From NCBI GenBank assembly GCA_902806015.1, contig CADCUZ010000034.1, forward strand, positions 1 through 46,782: 46,782 nt of DNA, in the 5' to 3' direction. Shown piece after piece: positions 24,462-32,492 of this stretch. Numbering within the stretch: position 1 is the stretch's first letter; every line of letters begins with the position of its first letter. Under the pieces are notes generated by a model. That model worked only from the letters and a program-made list of their open reading frames with translations, was not told the DNA's origin and made no database searches. The position numbers and the translations under genes were made by a program. Source of the DNA: an uncultured Rubrobacteraceae bacterium. Its GTDB lineage: Bacteria; Actinomycetota; Rubrobacteria; Rubrobacterales; Rubrobacteraceae.

Positions 24462-26723
24462 ATGCAGAACGGCGACCTGGTCAGGATCGGCCGCCGGCGC
24501 CGGGCGCGCAGGGGCGGGGGCAAAGCTCTGCAGAGGATCAGGAACGTCTTCTTGCTCCTCTGCGCGGCGACGGTTCTCGGCACCGTCGCCCTCTTCGCGG
24601 GCGCCGCCAACACCTACGGGGCGCTCGCCGAGGAGATGCCGGAGCTCGACGACTACCGTTCCAAGGAGCTCGCCCAGACCTCCACGGTCTACGACGCCAA
24701 CGGCGAGATCGTCGAGCAGCTCTACGGCGTGCAAAACCGCTTCGTTGTTGGCCTCGACGATGTCGACCCGACCCTCCGGGACGCGGTCGTCGCCATAGAG
24801 GACCACCGCTTCGAAGAGCACAGGGGCCTGGACTTCGAGGCGATCGGCCGCGCCGCCGTGGAGAACGTAAAGACCCTATCCATCCAGGAGGGCGGCTCTA
24901 CCATCACCCAGCAGCTCATCAAGAACACCTACATCGCCCAGGAAGACCGCTACATCCCGTCTTTCCAGAGAAAATTCGTCGAGGGGTCCCTCGCCTGGCA
25001 GTACGAGAAACAGCACTCCAAGGAGAAGATCCTGGAGCAGTACCTGAACACCGTGTACTTCGGCGCCAACGCCTACGGGGCGGAGGCCGCCTCCAAGACC
25101 TACTTCAACAAGAAGGCAGCCGACCTCACGCTACCGGAGTCGGCGCTCCTGGCCGGCATAATAAACCTACCGGGCGTCTACGACCCCTTCGCCGACCCCG
25201 AAATTGCCAAAAAGCGGCGCGACGTGGTCCTCGACCGGATGCGCGAGTATGGCTACATAACCAAAAAGGAGCATGACGAGGCCGTGAAGACGGGCCTCGA
25301 GTTGAGCCGGGGGCGCGTCCAGTACGAAAACGACAACCAGTATTTTTTGAACGCCGTCCGCACGGAGCTCGCCAGGGAGTACGGCGACGACGCGATCTAC
25401 GAGGGTGGGCTCAAGATCTACACGACACTCGACCCGGAGCTGCAGCAGATGGCCGACGACGCTGTCGATTCCATCGTGGACCCCTCGGTCGGGGACCCCT
25501 CCGCCTCCCTCGTCTCCGTGGACCCCGGCACGGGGGCCGTGAGGGCGATGGTCGGCGGCTCGGACTTCAGGCAGGTCAAGTTCAACCTGGCGACGGAGGC
25601 CCACCGCCAATCCGGCAGCTCGTTCAAGCCCTTCGTCTACGCCGAGGCCGTGGACCAGGGGCTCTCGCCGGAGACAATGTACGTCTCCGAGCACCTGGAG
25701 GTGCCGATGGGGGAGAACGCGGAGCCCTACGTGGTGGACAACTACGACTTTGTAGAGCGGGGGCCGATAACCCTGGAGAAGGCGATGGCCGACTCGGACA
25801 ACACGGTCTTCGTGCAGGTCGCCCTCGACCTCGGCCTCCAGAGGGTCGTGGACATGGCCCACGAGCTGGGTATAGAGAGCGAAATCGACGCCTACCCCTC
25901 GACCGCCATCGGGGGATTGAGGGTCGGGGTGACGCCGCTCGAGATGGCCTCGGCCTACTCGACCTTCGCCAACGCCGGCACCCACATGAAGCCGTACCTG
26001 GTCCAGAAGGTCACGCGCGAAGAGAACGGCGAGGAGGAGACGGTCGAGGAGCACCGCCTGATCGGGGAGGAGGCCCTAGGCCGGGACGAGGCGGCCGTCG
26101 TCACTGAGTCCCTGCGCGGGGTGGTCGAGCGGGGGACGGCCAGCTACTACCACGACCTCGACGCCGAGGTAGGACGCCCGACGGCCGGCAAGACGGGCAC
26201 GAGCAACGAGTTTATCGACGCCTGGTTCGTCGGCTTCGTCCCGCAGCTCTCCACGAGCGTCTGGGTCGGCTACCCGAACGAGCGGCGCTCGATGGTCAAC
26301 ATAAACGGGCTGGAGGAGATCAACGGCGAAAACTACCCCCTCGACATCTGGTCCCTCTACATGCAAAGCGCCGCCCAGAAGTTCCCTGTCCAGCAGTTCG
26401 ACACCCCGAGCCCCGACCTCGCCCTCGAGGTCAAGACCGACGAACGGGCCTACGTGAAGCCACCGCCCCCGCCGGACCCCCCGGAAAAGGAGGAGACCAA
26501 GGAAGATCCCGCCGGGGAGATCCCCGATACCGACGGCGAAAACGGCCTCTTGGATCAGGAGGCGGGGTTGCCGTTCGGGGGGCAACCCGCCCGAGGAGAG
26601 CCCGCCGACCCTCGAACCCCCCGGGAGCCGCAAACGGGGTGGCCCGCTCTCGCGGACCCGGCCTCGTCGGGGGGGCAGCCTGGCCGGCAAACCGTCCCTC
26701 CCGCCTCGGCCCCGGCCAGATGA
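24462..26723 (+). CDS. ponA: class A penicillin-binding protein (PBP1A)
   Basis: 753 residues. A short basic cytoplasmic tail (IGRRRRARRGGGK) and one membrane helix (NVFLLLCAATVLGTVALFAG, about 28-47) anchor it. The glycosyltransferase GT51 domain has the catalytic Glu in EDHRFEEHRG (about 113), STITQQLIKN (about 147) and the second Glu in EKILEQYLNTVYFG. The transpeptidase domain has SxxK in GSSFKP (about 386), SxN in SDN (about 446) and KTGT (about 577). It polymerises lipid II and cross-links the strands outside the membrane. The last about 110 residues are Pro/Glu-rich and disordered. The start sits next to a TATAAT box without a ribosome-binding site, so its mRNA is probably leaderless. 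Confidence 0.95.
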   Translation: MQNGDLVRIGRRRRARRGGGKALQRIRNVFLLLCAATVLGTVALFAGAANTYGALAEEMPELDDYRSKELAQTSTVYDANGEIVEQLYGVQNRFVVGLDDVDPTLRDAVVAIEDHRFEEHRGLDFEAIGRAAVENVKTLSIQEGGSTITQQLIKNTYIAQEDRYIPSFQRKFVEGSLAWQYEKQHSKEKILEQYLNTVYFGANAYGAEAASKTYFNKKAADLTLPESALLAGIINLPGVYDPFADPEIAKKRRDVVLDRMREYGYITKKEHDEAVKTGLELSRGRVQYENDNQYFLNAVRTELAREYGDDAIYEGGLKIYTTLDPELQQMADDAVDSIVDPSVGDPSASLVSVDPGTGAVRAMVGGSDFRQVKFNLATEAHRQSGSSFKPFVYAEAVDQGLSPETMYVSEHLEVPMGENAEPYVVDNYDFVERGPITLEKAMADSDNTVFVQVALDLGLQRVVDMAHELGIESEIDAYPSTAIGGLRVGVTPLEMASAYSTFANAGTHMKPYLVQKVTREENGEEETVEEHRLIGEEALGRDEAAVVTESLRGVVERGTASYYHDLDAEVGRPTAGKTGTSNEFIDAWFVGFVPQLSTSVWVGYPNERRSMVNINGLEEINGENYPLDIWSLYMQSAAQKFPVQQFDTPSPDLALEVKTDERAYVKPPPPPDPPEKEETKEDPAGEIPDTDGENGLLDQEAGLPFGGQPARGEPADPRTPREPQTGWPALADPASSGGQPGRQTVPPASAPAR

Positions 26724-26753
26724 CGGTATCGCGCACTAATAGGCGGACGGGGG

Positions 26754-27245
26754 ATGTTTCTCGAGACAGCCCGGCTCTGGCTCGAACGATCGGCGGAAGG
26801 TGGTACGGTCGGGCTTATGGGACTCCGGAGGGACGAGACCGTGCAGCGTTTCCTGGGCGGGTTGTCACCGCGTGGGTGGCCGAGGTCCGTTTCCAGTGGG
26901 TCCTCTCGTATTGGGAGGAGCACGATCACGGGATGTGCCTGACCCGGGAAGACAAAGGGGCGGCGGGTCTGTGCGGTCTCGACCACCTGGAGGGCGGGGT
27001 ACAGCTCGCGTACAAGCTCTGGACCGCGTTCTGGGCCAGGGGCTATGCCACCGAAGCCGCGGCTGCGGTCCCGCGCCACGGCTTCGAGGGGTTGGGCCTC
27101 CACCCTATCGTGGGGGAGTGACGCAGGAGACGGACCTCGCTTCCCGCGCGTGCTAAGGAAGCTCGGCTTTCGCCGCGAGCGTGGCGCAACGATGTGGGGG
27201 TCTCCGCAACGCCTCTATGCGTTGGAAAGGCTCGTGTGGTGGCCG
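26754..27245 (+). pseudogene. broken GNAT-family N-acetyltransferase (RimJ-like)
   Basis: The first frame begins MFLETARLWLERSAEG and reaches ETVQRFLGG. A second frame continues WVLSYWEEHDHGMCLTREDK, then GGVQLAYKLWTAFWARGYAT and EAAAAVPRHGFEGLGLHPIV, the acetyl-CoA-binding part of RimJ/RimL-type acetyltransferases. After a further shift near 27118 a third frame gives LRKLGFRRERGATMWGSPQR. Two frameshifts make it non-functional. All blocks of the fold are present in order, so it was once full length (about 165 residues). Confidence 0.78.
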
Positions 27246-27309
27246 AATACCCCCTGCCGGGGTGCACGGGCGCCCCGGCATGGCGCTGATGTACTGAGGT
27301 TGCGTCTAG

Positions 27310-27329
27310 GCGGTTCGTTGACGAACCGC
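27310..27329. terminator. eight-pair hairpin between convergent units
   Basis: GCGGTTCG (27310-27317) and CGAACCGC (27322-27329) form a perfect stem with a four-base TTGA loop. It lies between the dead acetyltransferase (plus) and the monophosphatase gene (minus). There is no T run on either side, so a role as bidirectional pause or terminator is only likely. Confidence 0.45.
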
Positions 27330-27379
27330 TGATCAGGCACCGAGTATTCCCGGCGGACCCTCACCATGAGCGGGGCGCC

Positions 27380-28168
27380 CTAGCCTGCCGCGAGCGCCCC
27401 CAGAACCTCGTCGTGGACGGCACCGTTGGTGGCGATGAGGCCCCGGGAGTCTATCGTCCACGGGGAGCCGTCGAGGTCGGTGGCCCGGCCCCCGGCCTCG
27501 GAGACGAGCAGGACGGTTGGGGCGTAGTCCCAGGCGGTGTTGCGGGTGCCGACAGAGACGTCGAGGTAGCCGGCGGCGAGCCAGGCCCCCCGGATGCCGG
27601 CGCTCCCCAGGGCCCGCAGCTGCCAGGAGTCGAAGAGGACCCTCTGCAGGCCGGGCTCCTGGTCCCTGCCTCCGTCGCGCAGCGAGAGGTCCGCGCCGAC
27701 GACGGCATACTCCAGGCTCTTCGTGTCGCTGACGCGCAGGGGAACGGTCTGCCCGTCGGTCTCCCTGAAGGCACCACCCCCGAGGCTGGCGTGGTAGAGG
27801 TCCCCGATGCGGGGCGCCGCCACGACGGCGTGGGTTACCCGCCCCCCCTCCAAGACGGCCACGCAGGCGCAGTACATGGGGTTCGCCTTCGTGTAGTTGG
27901 CCGTGCCGTCCACCGGGTCCAGCAGCCAGGTCCGTCCCGTATCGGAGATCTCGCCCCCCTGCTCCTCCGACAGGATGGCGTCCCCCGGATAGCGCTCCCG
28001 GATGGCGTCCACCATGAGTTTTTCGCAGAGAAGGTCCACCTCGGTGACGACGTCCTTCGGGGCCTTCTCCACGATCTCGCCGACGTTCTCGGCGCGGGAG
28101 AGCTGCAGCTCCCCCGCCCGTCGGGCGATCTCGCGGGCAAAGTCGTGGAGTTCTCTGGAATCGTTCAT
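27380..28168 (-). CDS. suhB: inositol monophosphatase family protein
   Basis: 262 residues. Metal-dependent phosphatase of the FIG superfamily: KAPKDVVTEVDLLCEKLMVD (first Asp/Glu), SEEQGG (Glu about 70), WLLDPVDGTANYTK (motif A, about 83-96) and WDYAPTVLLVSEAGG (motif B, about 215). It cleaves myo-inositol-1-phosphate or related sugar phosphates; CysQ-like or NADP phosphatase activity cannot be excluded. Inositol phosphates matter in Rubrobacter-like organisms as precursors of the solute di-myo-inositol phosphate, but this is only context. The ATG at 28168 is preferred over a TTG six bases upstream. The sigma-factor gene ends 61 bases before it, so the two may share a transcript. Confidence 0.88.
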   Translation of the reverse strand: MNDSRELHDFAREIARRAGELQLSRAENVGEIVEKAPKDVVTEVDLLCEKLMVDAIRERYPGDAILSEEQGGEISDTGRTWLLDPVDGTANYTKANPMYCACVAVLEGGRVTHAVVAAPRIGDLYHASLGGGAFRETDGQTVPLRVSDTKSLEYAVVGADLSLRDGGRDQEPGLQRVLFDSWQLRALGSAGIRGAWLAAGYLDVSVGTRNTAWDYAPTVLLVSEAGGRATDLDGSPWTIDSRGLIATNGAVHDEVLGALAAG

Positions 28169-28229
28169 GCCCAAGAGTCTACCCGGCCTTGCGTGGCGAT
28201 TAGCGCGGGACGACCCCCTGCTGCCGCGC

Positions 28230-29330
28230 CTAGCGCAGATACTCGCGCAAGTTCTGGGTGCGGCGCTGCTCGCGCAGGAGGTTCAGGGTCTTCATCTGGA
28301 TCTGGCGCACCCGCTCGCGCGTGATGTCGAACTCGCGGCCCACCTCTTCTAGCGTGCGCGGCCTGTCGTCCTTCATCCCGAAGCGGAGCTCGATGATCTG
28401 GCGCTCCCTCTCGGGCAACTCGTCGAGCGCCTCGCGCAGGTGCGCCTTCAGGAGCGATTCGGAGACCGCGTCCGTCGGGGTGACGGAGCCCGCGTCCTCC
28501 AGGAAGTCGCCTAGCTCGGAGGAGTCGTCGTCGCCGACCGGGGTGGCGAGGCTGATGCTCCGTTGGCTGATCTCCTGCAGCCGCTGTATCTCCTCGACAA
28601 AGACGCCGAGCTCGCGCGCTATCTCCTCCTCGGAGGGCTCGCGCCCGAGGCCCTGCACCATGCGCCGGTGCGTGCGGTGGTACTTGTTGACCTTCTCGAC
28701 CATGTGGACCGGGATGCGGATGGTGCGTCCCTTGTCCGCTATGGCCCGGGTTATGGCCTGTCGGATCCACCACGTCGCGTACGTCGAGAACTTGAAGCCC
28801 TTGGAAGGGTCGAACTTCTCCGCCGCCCGGATGAGGCCGAGGTTGCCCTCCTGGATGAGGTCCAGAAAAGAGACCCCACGGTTCCTGTACTTCTTGGCTA
28901 TCGAGACGACGAGCCGCAGGTTCGCCTCGACGAGCCTGTCCTTGCTCCTCTTGCACCCCCGGGCGATGCCATTGGCGAGGCGTATCTCGTCGGCGTGGGT
29001 GAGGAGCGCCACGCGGCCGATCTCGGCGAGGTACATCCGGATAGAGTCCCCGGTGGCGACGGCGTGGGCGATCTGGGCCGCGGGCGCCTCGGGGACCTGC
29101 ACGGCGGCCGGCTTGCCTCCGTTCTTGGCGGCTTCGGCGACCTCGCCCGAGACCACGGTTATGTCCTCTTCCTCCAGCGCAGAGTAGAATTCTTCGACCT
29201 CGGCGGCGGAGAGCTCACCCTCCTGCACGAGAACCGAGACCTCCTCCGTGCTGAGAAACCCTTGATTTCGTCCCCTGTTCAGAAGCTCGTCGGTTCTCTC
29301 AGCCAGCATCATGGAGTTCTCGGCCGCCAT
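28230..29330 (-). CDS. sigA: primary RNA polymerase sigma factor (RpoD/SigA)
   Basis: 366 residues. Region 1.2 ([16 protein letters not shown]), region 2 with the -10-reading helix ([39 protein letters not shown]), region 3 ([12 protein letters not shown]) and region 4 with the -35 helix-turn-helix ([20 protein letters not shown]) are complete. Region 1.1 is short and acidic ([20 protein letters not shown]), as in Actinobacteria. It directs RNA polymerase to housekeeping promoters such as the TTGACA/TATAAT-like ones seen in this window. The ATG follows AGAGGAG. It is divergent from murE across a 242-base, comparatively AT-rich gap. Confidence 0.96.
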   Translation of the reverse strand: MAAENSMMLAERTDELLNRGRNQGFLSTEEVSVLVQEGELSAAEVEEFYSALEEEDITVVSGEVAEAAKNGGKPAAVQVPEAPAAQIAHAVATGDSIRMYLAEIGRVALLTHADEIRLANGIARGCKRSKDRLVEANLRLVVSIAKKYRNRGVSFLDLIQEGNLGLIRAAEKFDPSKGFKFSTYATWWIRQAITRAIADKGRTIRIPVHMVEKVNKYHRTHRRMVQGLGREPSEEEIARELGVFVEEIQRLQEISQRSISLATPVGDDDSSELGDFLEDAGSVTPTDAVSESLLKAHLREALDELPERERQIIELRFGMKDDRPRTLEEVGREFDITRERVRQIQMKTLNLLREQRRTQNLREYLR

Positions 29331-29390
29331 TGATCTCCTCTCGTAGCCGGTTTGCCTGTGCAGCTTTCTCTCAACGTCAGGGGCGCGCTT

Positions 29391-29413
29391 GTTAAATGTC
29401 CGTAAAATTTAAC
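29391..29413. promoter_or_regulatory. inverted repeat in the sigA-murE intergenic region
   Basis: GTTAAAT (29391-29397) and ATTTAAC (29407-29413) form a dyad with a nine-base spacer, centred about 70 bases upstream of the sigA start. AT-rich palindromes are rare in this genome, so a regulator site for sigA is likely; no known operator consensus is matched. Confidence 0.4.
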
Positions 29414-29513
29414 CCGCGTAGGGTAGCACACCACATATTGAGAGTCATTGGAGTTTTTGCCTATTTCGTGTGCTTTCTTTTACTTCGCGACCGCCTGTAT
29501 ACAACACGCGTGA

Positions 29514-29554
29514 TGTTTCGACAATGTATCGTTGGTGTTTCGATCCTTTTTCGA
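29514..29554 (+). promoter_or_regulatory. three phased TTTCGA repeats before murE
   Basis: TTTCGA occurs at 29516, 29538 and 29549. The first two share TGTTTCGA, and the third reads TTTTTCGA. Their spacing of 22 and 11 bases equals two turns and one turn of DNA, placing all three on one face, just upstream of the murE ribosome-binding site. They could be an operator or DnaA/regulator site; the consensus is unknown to me. Confidence 0.4.
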
Positions 29555-29572
29555 CGATTTTGGGGAGGGGGC

Positions 29573-31063
29573 ATGAGCGAGGCCGCTCTTGCTACACTAC
29601 CCGGCGTGATCCTGGAGCGGGCAAACCTCGCGCGGACCCTGGGGGTGAGGGTCCCCGCCGGGGTCGAGGCCGTCTCCGGCGTGGCGCACGATTCCCGCGC
29701 CGTCGAGCCCGGCTTCGCCTTCGTGGCGATCCCCGGCTTCAAGCGGGACGGGACAGCGTTTGTCGCCGAAGCCATGGGCCGGGGCGCCACCCTGGTGGTG
29801 GCCGAGCGGCCCGTCCCCGGCGCCCCGACCGCCGTCGTTTCCGATGCCAGGTCCGCGCTGGCCGCCCTGGCCCGCGAGGCCTTCGGGGACCCCTCGTCAA
29901 AGATGGAGGTCTACGGGGTCACCGGCACCAACGGCAAGACCACGACCTCCTACGTGCTGCACTGCGTCCTCTCCGGCGCGCGCGGTGAGGAGACCTGTGG
30001 CCTCATGAGCACGGCCGAGACTATTGTGGCCGGAGCCCGACGGCCGGCCGTACGGACGACGCCGGAGGCGACAGAGGTGCAGGGGACGCTCGCGGAGATG
30101 CTGCGGGCGGGCGTGGAGCGGGTCGTGATGGAGGTCTCCTCGCACGGCGTCGCGCTCAGGAGGGTGGCGGGCACGCGTTTCGCAGGCGCGCTCTTCACGA
30201 ACCTGACCCGAGATCACCTCGACCTGCACGGCTCCATGGAAGAGTACTTCGCCGCCAAGCGCGAGTTGTTCCTCTGGACGCAAGGGCCGAAGCTCGCCAA
30301 CGCCGAGGACCCGTGGGGCCGGCGGCTCGCCGCGGAGGTCGGGGGCGTGCGGACCTTCGGCGGGACAGGGGAGGCGGACTACCGCGTCGAGGGGGCTGAG
30401 GCGACCGGCGGGGTGACGCGGTTCTCCCTGCGGCACCCCGCCGGGATACTCGGCCTTGAGAGCCCGCTTCTCGGCCCGTACAACGTGCTCAACGTCGCGG
30501 GTGCGGCGGCCCTCGCGCTCGCGACGGGCTTGGAGTCCGAAGCCGTAGCCCTCGCCGTGCGCGCGATGGGGCAGGTGCCGGGGCGGTTCGAGAGGGTCGT
30601 GGCGGCGAAAGAACGCGGGTTTGAGGTGATCGTGGACTACGCCCACACCGACGTCGGGCTGGAGGCGGTCTTGCGGGTCGCCCGCGGCGCGGCGGCGGGG
30701 CGCGTGATCTGCGTGTACGGGGCCGCCGGGGACAGAGACAGGGCCAAGCGGCCGGAGATGGGGCGGGTGGCCTCCCTTTTCGCGGACCGCGGCATCGTCA
30801 CCACCGACGACGCCTACACCGAGGACCCCAGTAAGATAGCCCGGGAGGTCGCGGCCGGGGCCGACCCAGCGCGCACCGAGGTCGAGTTGGACCGGCGGGC
30901 GGCGATCCGGCGGGCGCTCCTTGCGGCGGATCCGGGGGACGTCGTGGTGGTGGCGGGCAAGGGACACGAGACTGTGCAGCACCTCCCCGATGGGGACGTG
31001 CCGTTCCACGACGCCACGGTCGTCGAGGAGTTGCTGGCGGAAATCGGGCAGAACGGGAGGTAG
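29573..31063 (+). CDS. murE: UDP-N-acetylmuramoyl-tripeptide synthetase MurE
   Basis: 496 residues. Mur ligase adding the third amino acid to UDP-MurNAc-L-Ala-D-Glu. The N-terminal uridine domain ends VAHDSRAVEPGFAFVAIPG. The ATP loop is GVTGTNGKTTTSY (about 116-128), then EVSSHGVALRRV, FTNLTRDHLDLHGSMEEYF with the carbamylated Lys in AAKRELF, and VIVDYAHTDVGLEAVL. At the substrate-selecting place, where meso-diaminopimelate enzymes have DNPR, it reads TDDAYTEDPSKIA, so lysine or another diamine is more likely. The ATG follows GGGGAGGGGG. No other dcw-cluster gene is beside it. Three small genes follow, then pyrE. Confidence 0.93.
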   Translation: MSEAALATLPGVILERANLARTLGVRVPAGVEAVSGVAHDSRAVEPGFAFVAIPGFKRDGTAFVAEAMGRGATLVVAERPVPGAPTAVVSDARSALAALAREAFGDPSSKMEVYGVTGTNGKTTTSYVLHCVLSGARGEETCGLMSTAETIVAGARRPAVRTTPEATEVQGTLAEMLRAGVERVVMEVSSHGVALRRVAGTRFAGALFTNLTRDHLDLHGSMEEYFAAKRELFLWTQGPKLANAEDPWGRRLAAEVGGVRTFGGTGEADYRVEGAEATGGVTRFSLRHPAGILGLESPLLGPYNVLNVAGAAALALATGLESEAVALAVRAMGQVPGRFERVVAAKERGFEVIVDYAHTDVGLEAVLRVARGAAAGRVICVYGAAGDRDRAKRPEMGRVASLFADRGIVTTDDAYTEDPSKIAREVAAGADPARTEVELDRRAAIRRALLAADPGDVVVVAGKGHETVQHLPDGDVPFHDATVVEELLAEIGQNGR

Positions 31064-31070
31064 GGGCGTC

Positions 31071-31331
31071 TTGCAGGAAGGGACCAAAAGCGAGGTGGTG
31101 CGGAGGCTGCGGAGCGTGGAGGGCCACGTGCGCGGGGTGGAGAAGATGGTCGAGGAGGGCGACGTCACCTACGCGGACATCGTCCAGCAGACCAGCGCCA
31201 TCTTCTCCGCCATCCGGCGCATAAACACGGTTTTGCTCAAGGACTTCGTTGAGGAGCGTGCCGGTCGGGACGGCGCTTCGGAGGAGATGATCAAAGACCT
31301 CGTCAAGGCCATAGAGCGGGTGACGAAGTAG
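31071..31331 (+). CDS. CsoR/RcnR-fold (DUF156) protein lacking the metal ligands
   Basis: 86 residues from TTG 31071, seven bases after the murE stop. The helical pattern VVRRLRSVEGHVRGVEKMVE, VQQTSAIFSAIRRINTVLLK and a last amphipathic helix EEMIKDLVKAIERV match the all-alpha DUF156 repressors (CsoR, FrmR, RcnR). The Cu(I) ligands Cys-His-Cys of CsoR align with Tyr, Phe and Arg here, and there is no Cys at all and only one His. It should therefore not sense copper, nickel or persulfide in the known way. The basic residues that contact DNA in the first helices are partly kept. It could be a metal-independent regulator or a structural helix bundle. GAGG is within the murE end. Confidence 0.72.
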   Translation: MQEGTKSEVVRRLRSVEGHVRGVEKMVEEGDVTYADIVQQTSAIFSAIRRINTVLLKDFVEERAGRDGASEEMIKDLVKAIERVTK

Positions 31332-31338
31332 TGGCCGC

Positions 31339-31587
31339 GTGAGGAAAGCAAGCCCTCGGACCCTTCTCCTCGTTCTCGTAGCGGTAGTCCCGGTCGTGGT
31401 GGCCGTGGCCTTTGTCGCCGCCGTGCTGCTCCAGCGGGCCGGGTTCGGTCTCGTCGTGTGGGCGCTCGTGCCCTTCGCGATCTCGATGCTGCTCATCGCG
31501 GGGCTCGGCGTTGTCCTGGGGCGGGCCGCCGTGCGGGGCTCGGGACGATCTTCGGGGAAGCGATCACGAAAAGACGATGGTGTATAG
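31339..31587 (+). CDS. small two-helix membrane protein
   Basis: 82 residues from GTG 31339. Two strongly hydrophobic segments, TLLLVLVAVVPVVVAVAFVA (about 8-27) and LVVWALVPFAISMLLIAGLG (about 38-57), are followed by a basic tail GRSSGKRSRKDDG, so the tail should be cytoplasmic. It has no recognisable family. It lies seven bases after the CsoR-like gene and ends 11 bases before the next ATG, so the run murE to pyrE may be one operon. Confidence 0.6.
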   Translation: MRKASPRTLLLVLVAVVPVVVAVAFVAAVLLQRAGFGLVVWALVPFAISMLLIAGLGVVLGRAAVRGSGRSSGKRSRKDDGV

Positions 31588-31588
31588 T
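31583..31588 (+). promoter_or_regulatory. -10 box for the XseB-like gene
   Basis: TATAGT lies nine bases before ATG 31598, inside the end of the membrane-protein gene. No ribosome-binding site lies between them, so an internal leaderless start for the downstream genes is possible. There is no clear -35 box. Confidence 0.4.
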
Positions 31589-31597
31589 CCCCGGCCA

Positions 31598-31894
31598 ATG
31601 GAAGATGCAGGCAAGAGCCGGGAGATGGAAGAGCTCGAAGAAAAGGTGCACGAGCTCGAAAGGATCGCGGGCTCCTTGGGCGACGTGCCCGACGAGGAGC
31701 TGGCCGCCACGCTGGCCGGGGCCGTCGAGCTTCTGCGGGAGATCAACGCCCGCATAGAGGCGCGGGTCGAGGCGGCGGGCGAGGAGTCGCGCGGGGCCGA
31801 CTCGCTGCTCTCAGGCGTAGACTTTGGGCCCTTCGACGAGGCGCTCGAAGACCTGGAGCGCCGGGAGAGGAGCCCCGGTGAGCCCGGCCCCTGA
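31598..31894 (+). CDS. small coiled-coil protein, weakly XseB-like
   Basis: 98 residues, highly acidic and helical: MEELEEKVHELERIAGSLGD, then ELAATLAGAVELLREINARI. The pattern of a helix, a D/E-rich turn and a second long helix recalls the exonuclease VII small subunit (XseB, about 80 residues). The conserved L-E-x-G-x-L-S-L-E-E-A core is not clearly present and no xseA is nearby. I treat the match as weak. The end overlaps the pyrE start by 17 bases, indicating translational coupling. Confidence 0.6.
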   Translation: MEDAGKSREMEELEEKVHELERIAGSLGDVPDEELAATLAGAVELLREINARIEARVEAAGEESRGADSLLSGVDFGPFDEALEDLERRERSPGEPGP

Positions 31895-32411
31895 GCTCGC
31901 CGCACGGGTGCGTGACGCGGCCCTTCTCGAAGGCGACTTCGTGCTCTCCAGCGGGAAGCGCAGCTCCTTCTACGTGGACAAGTACCTCTTCTCGACCGAG
32001 CCCGCCCTGCTGCGCGACATCGCCGCGGCGCTCGCCGAGACGCTGCCGCCGGGGGTGGACCGGCTGGCCGGGGTGGAGCTCGGGGCGGTGCCGCTCGTGG
32101 TGGCGACGGCGCTGCAGACGGGGCTGCCGTACGTGATCGTGCGCAAGGCCGCCAAGGAGTACGGCGGTTCCGCCGGCCGGGCCGTCGAGGGCGTTCTCCT
32201 AGGGGACGAACGGGTGGTACTTCTGGAAGACGTGGTCTCGACGGGCGCCCAGGCCATAAATGCCGCCCGGAAGCTCGACGGCTCTGGGGCCGAGGTGGTG
32301 AAGGTAGTGGCGGTGCTCGACCGCCGGGACGAGCCCGAAGGGAGGCTCGGCGAGTTTCCCTTCCAGAGCCTGCTTAAGATGGACGAATTGCGGGTAGGAA
32401 AAAGGGATTGA
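31878..32411 (+). CDS. pyrE: orotate phosphoribosyltransferase
   Basis: 177 residues. It transfers the PRPP ribosyl group to orotate, making OMP in pyrimidine synthesis. FVLSSGKRSSFYVDKYLFST contains the family's orotate-binding and Lys-containing region. LAGVELGAVPLVVATALQ and VIVRKAAKEYGG follow. The PRPP motif is VVLLEDVVSTGAQAINA (about 114-130). GTG 31878 is chosen because it gives the normal N-terminus and follows GAGAGGAG; it overlaps the previous gene. pyrF, the next pathway step, is 427 bases further on, separated only by HU. The -35 box for HU overlaps its stop codon. Confidence 0.94.
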   Translation: MSPAPELAARVRDAALLEGDFVLSSGKRSSFYVDKYLFSTEPALLRDIAAALAETLPPGVDRLAGVELGAVPLVVATALQTGLPYVIVRKAAKEYGGSAGRAVEGVLLGDERVVLLEDVVSTGAQAINAARKLDGSGAEVVKVVAVLDRRDEPEGRLGEFPFQSLLKMDELRVGKRD

Positions 32412-32436
32412 GGCGACAAAACGCCTCTGGTATAGT
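32408..32436 (+). promoter_or_regulatory. HU gene promoter
   Basis: TTGAGG (32408-32413) and TATAGT (32431-32436) are separated by exactly 17 bases, a strong housekeeping promoter for this window. It overlaps the pyrE stop codon. GAGGCG and CGCCTC (32410-32415, 32422-32427) also form a small hairpin inside it that could end pyrE transcription. The leader to HU is about 50 bases. Confidence 0.8.
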
Positions 32437-32492
32437 CCTCCGGGTGGTTTTGGGGGAGGCAGTGCAAGCTGAGAACGGAGGCAGACCGAAAG

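Noticed and set aside
31598..31894. Firm call as exonuclease VII small subunit
   Set aside because: The helix pattern is similar, but the conserved XseB core is not clear and xseA is not nearby.
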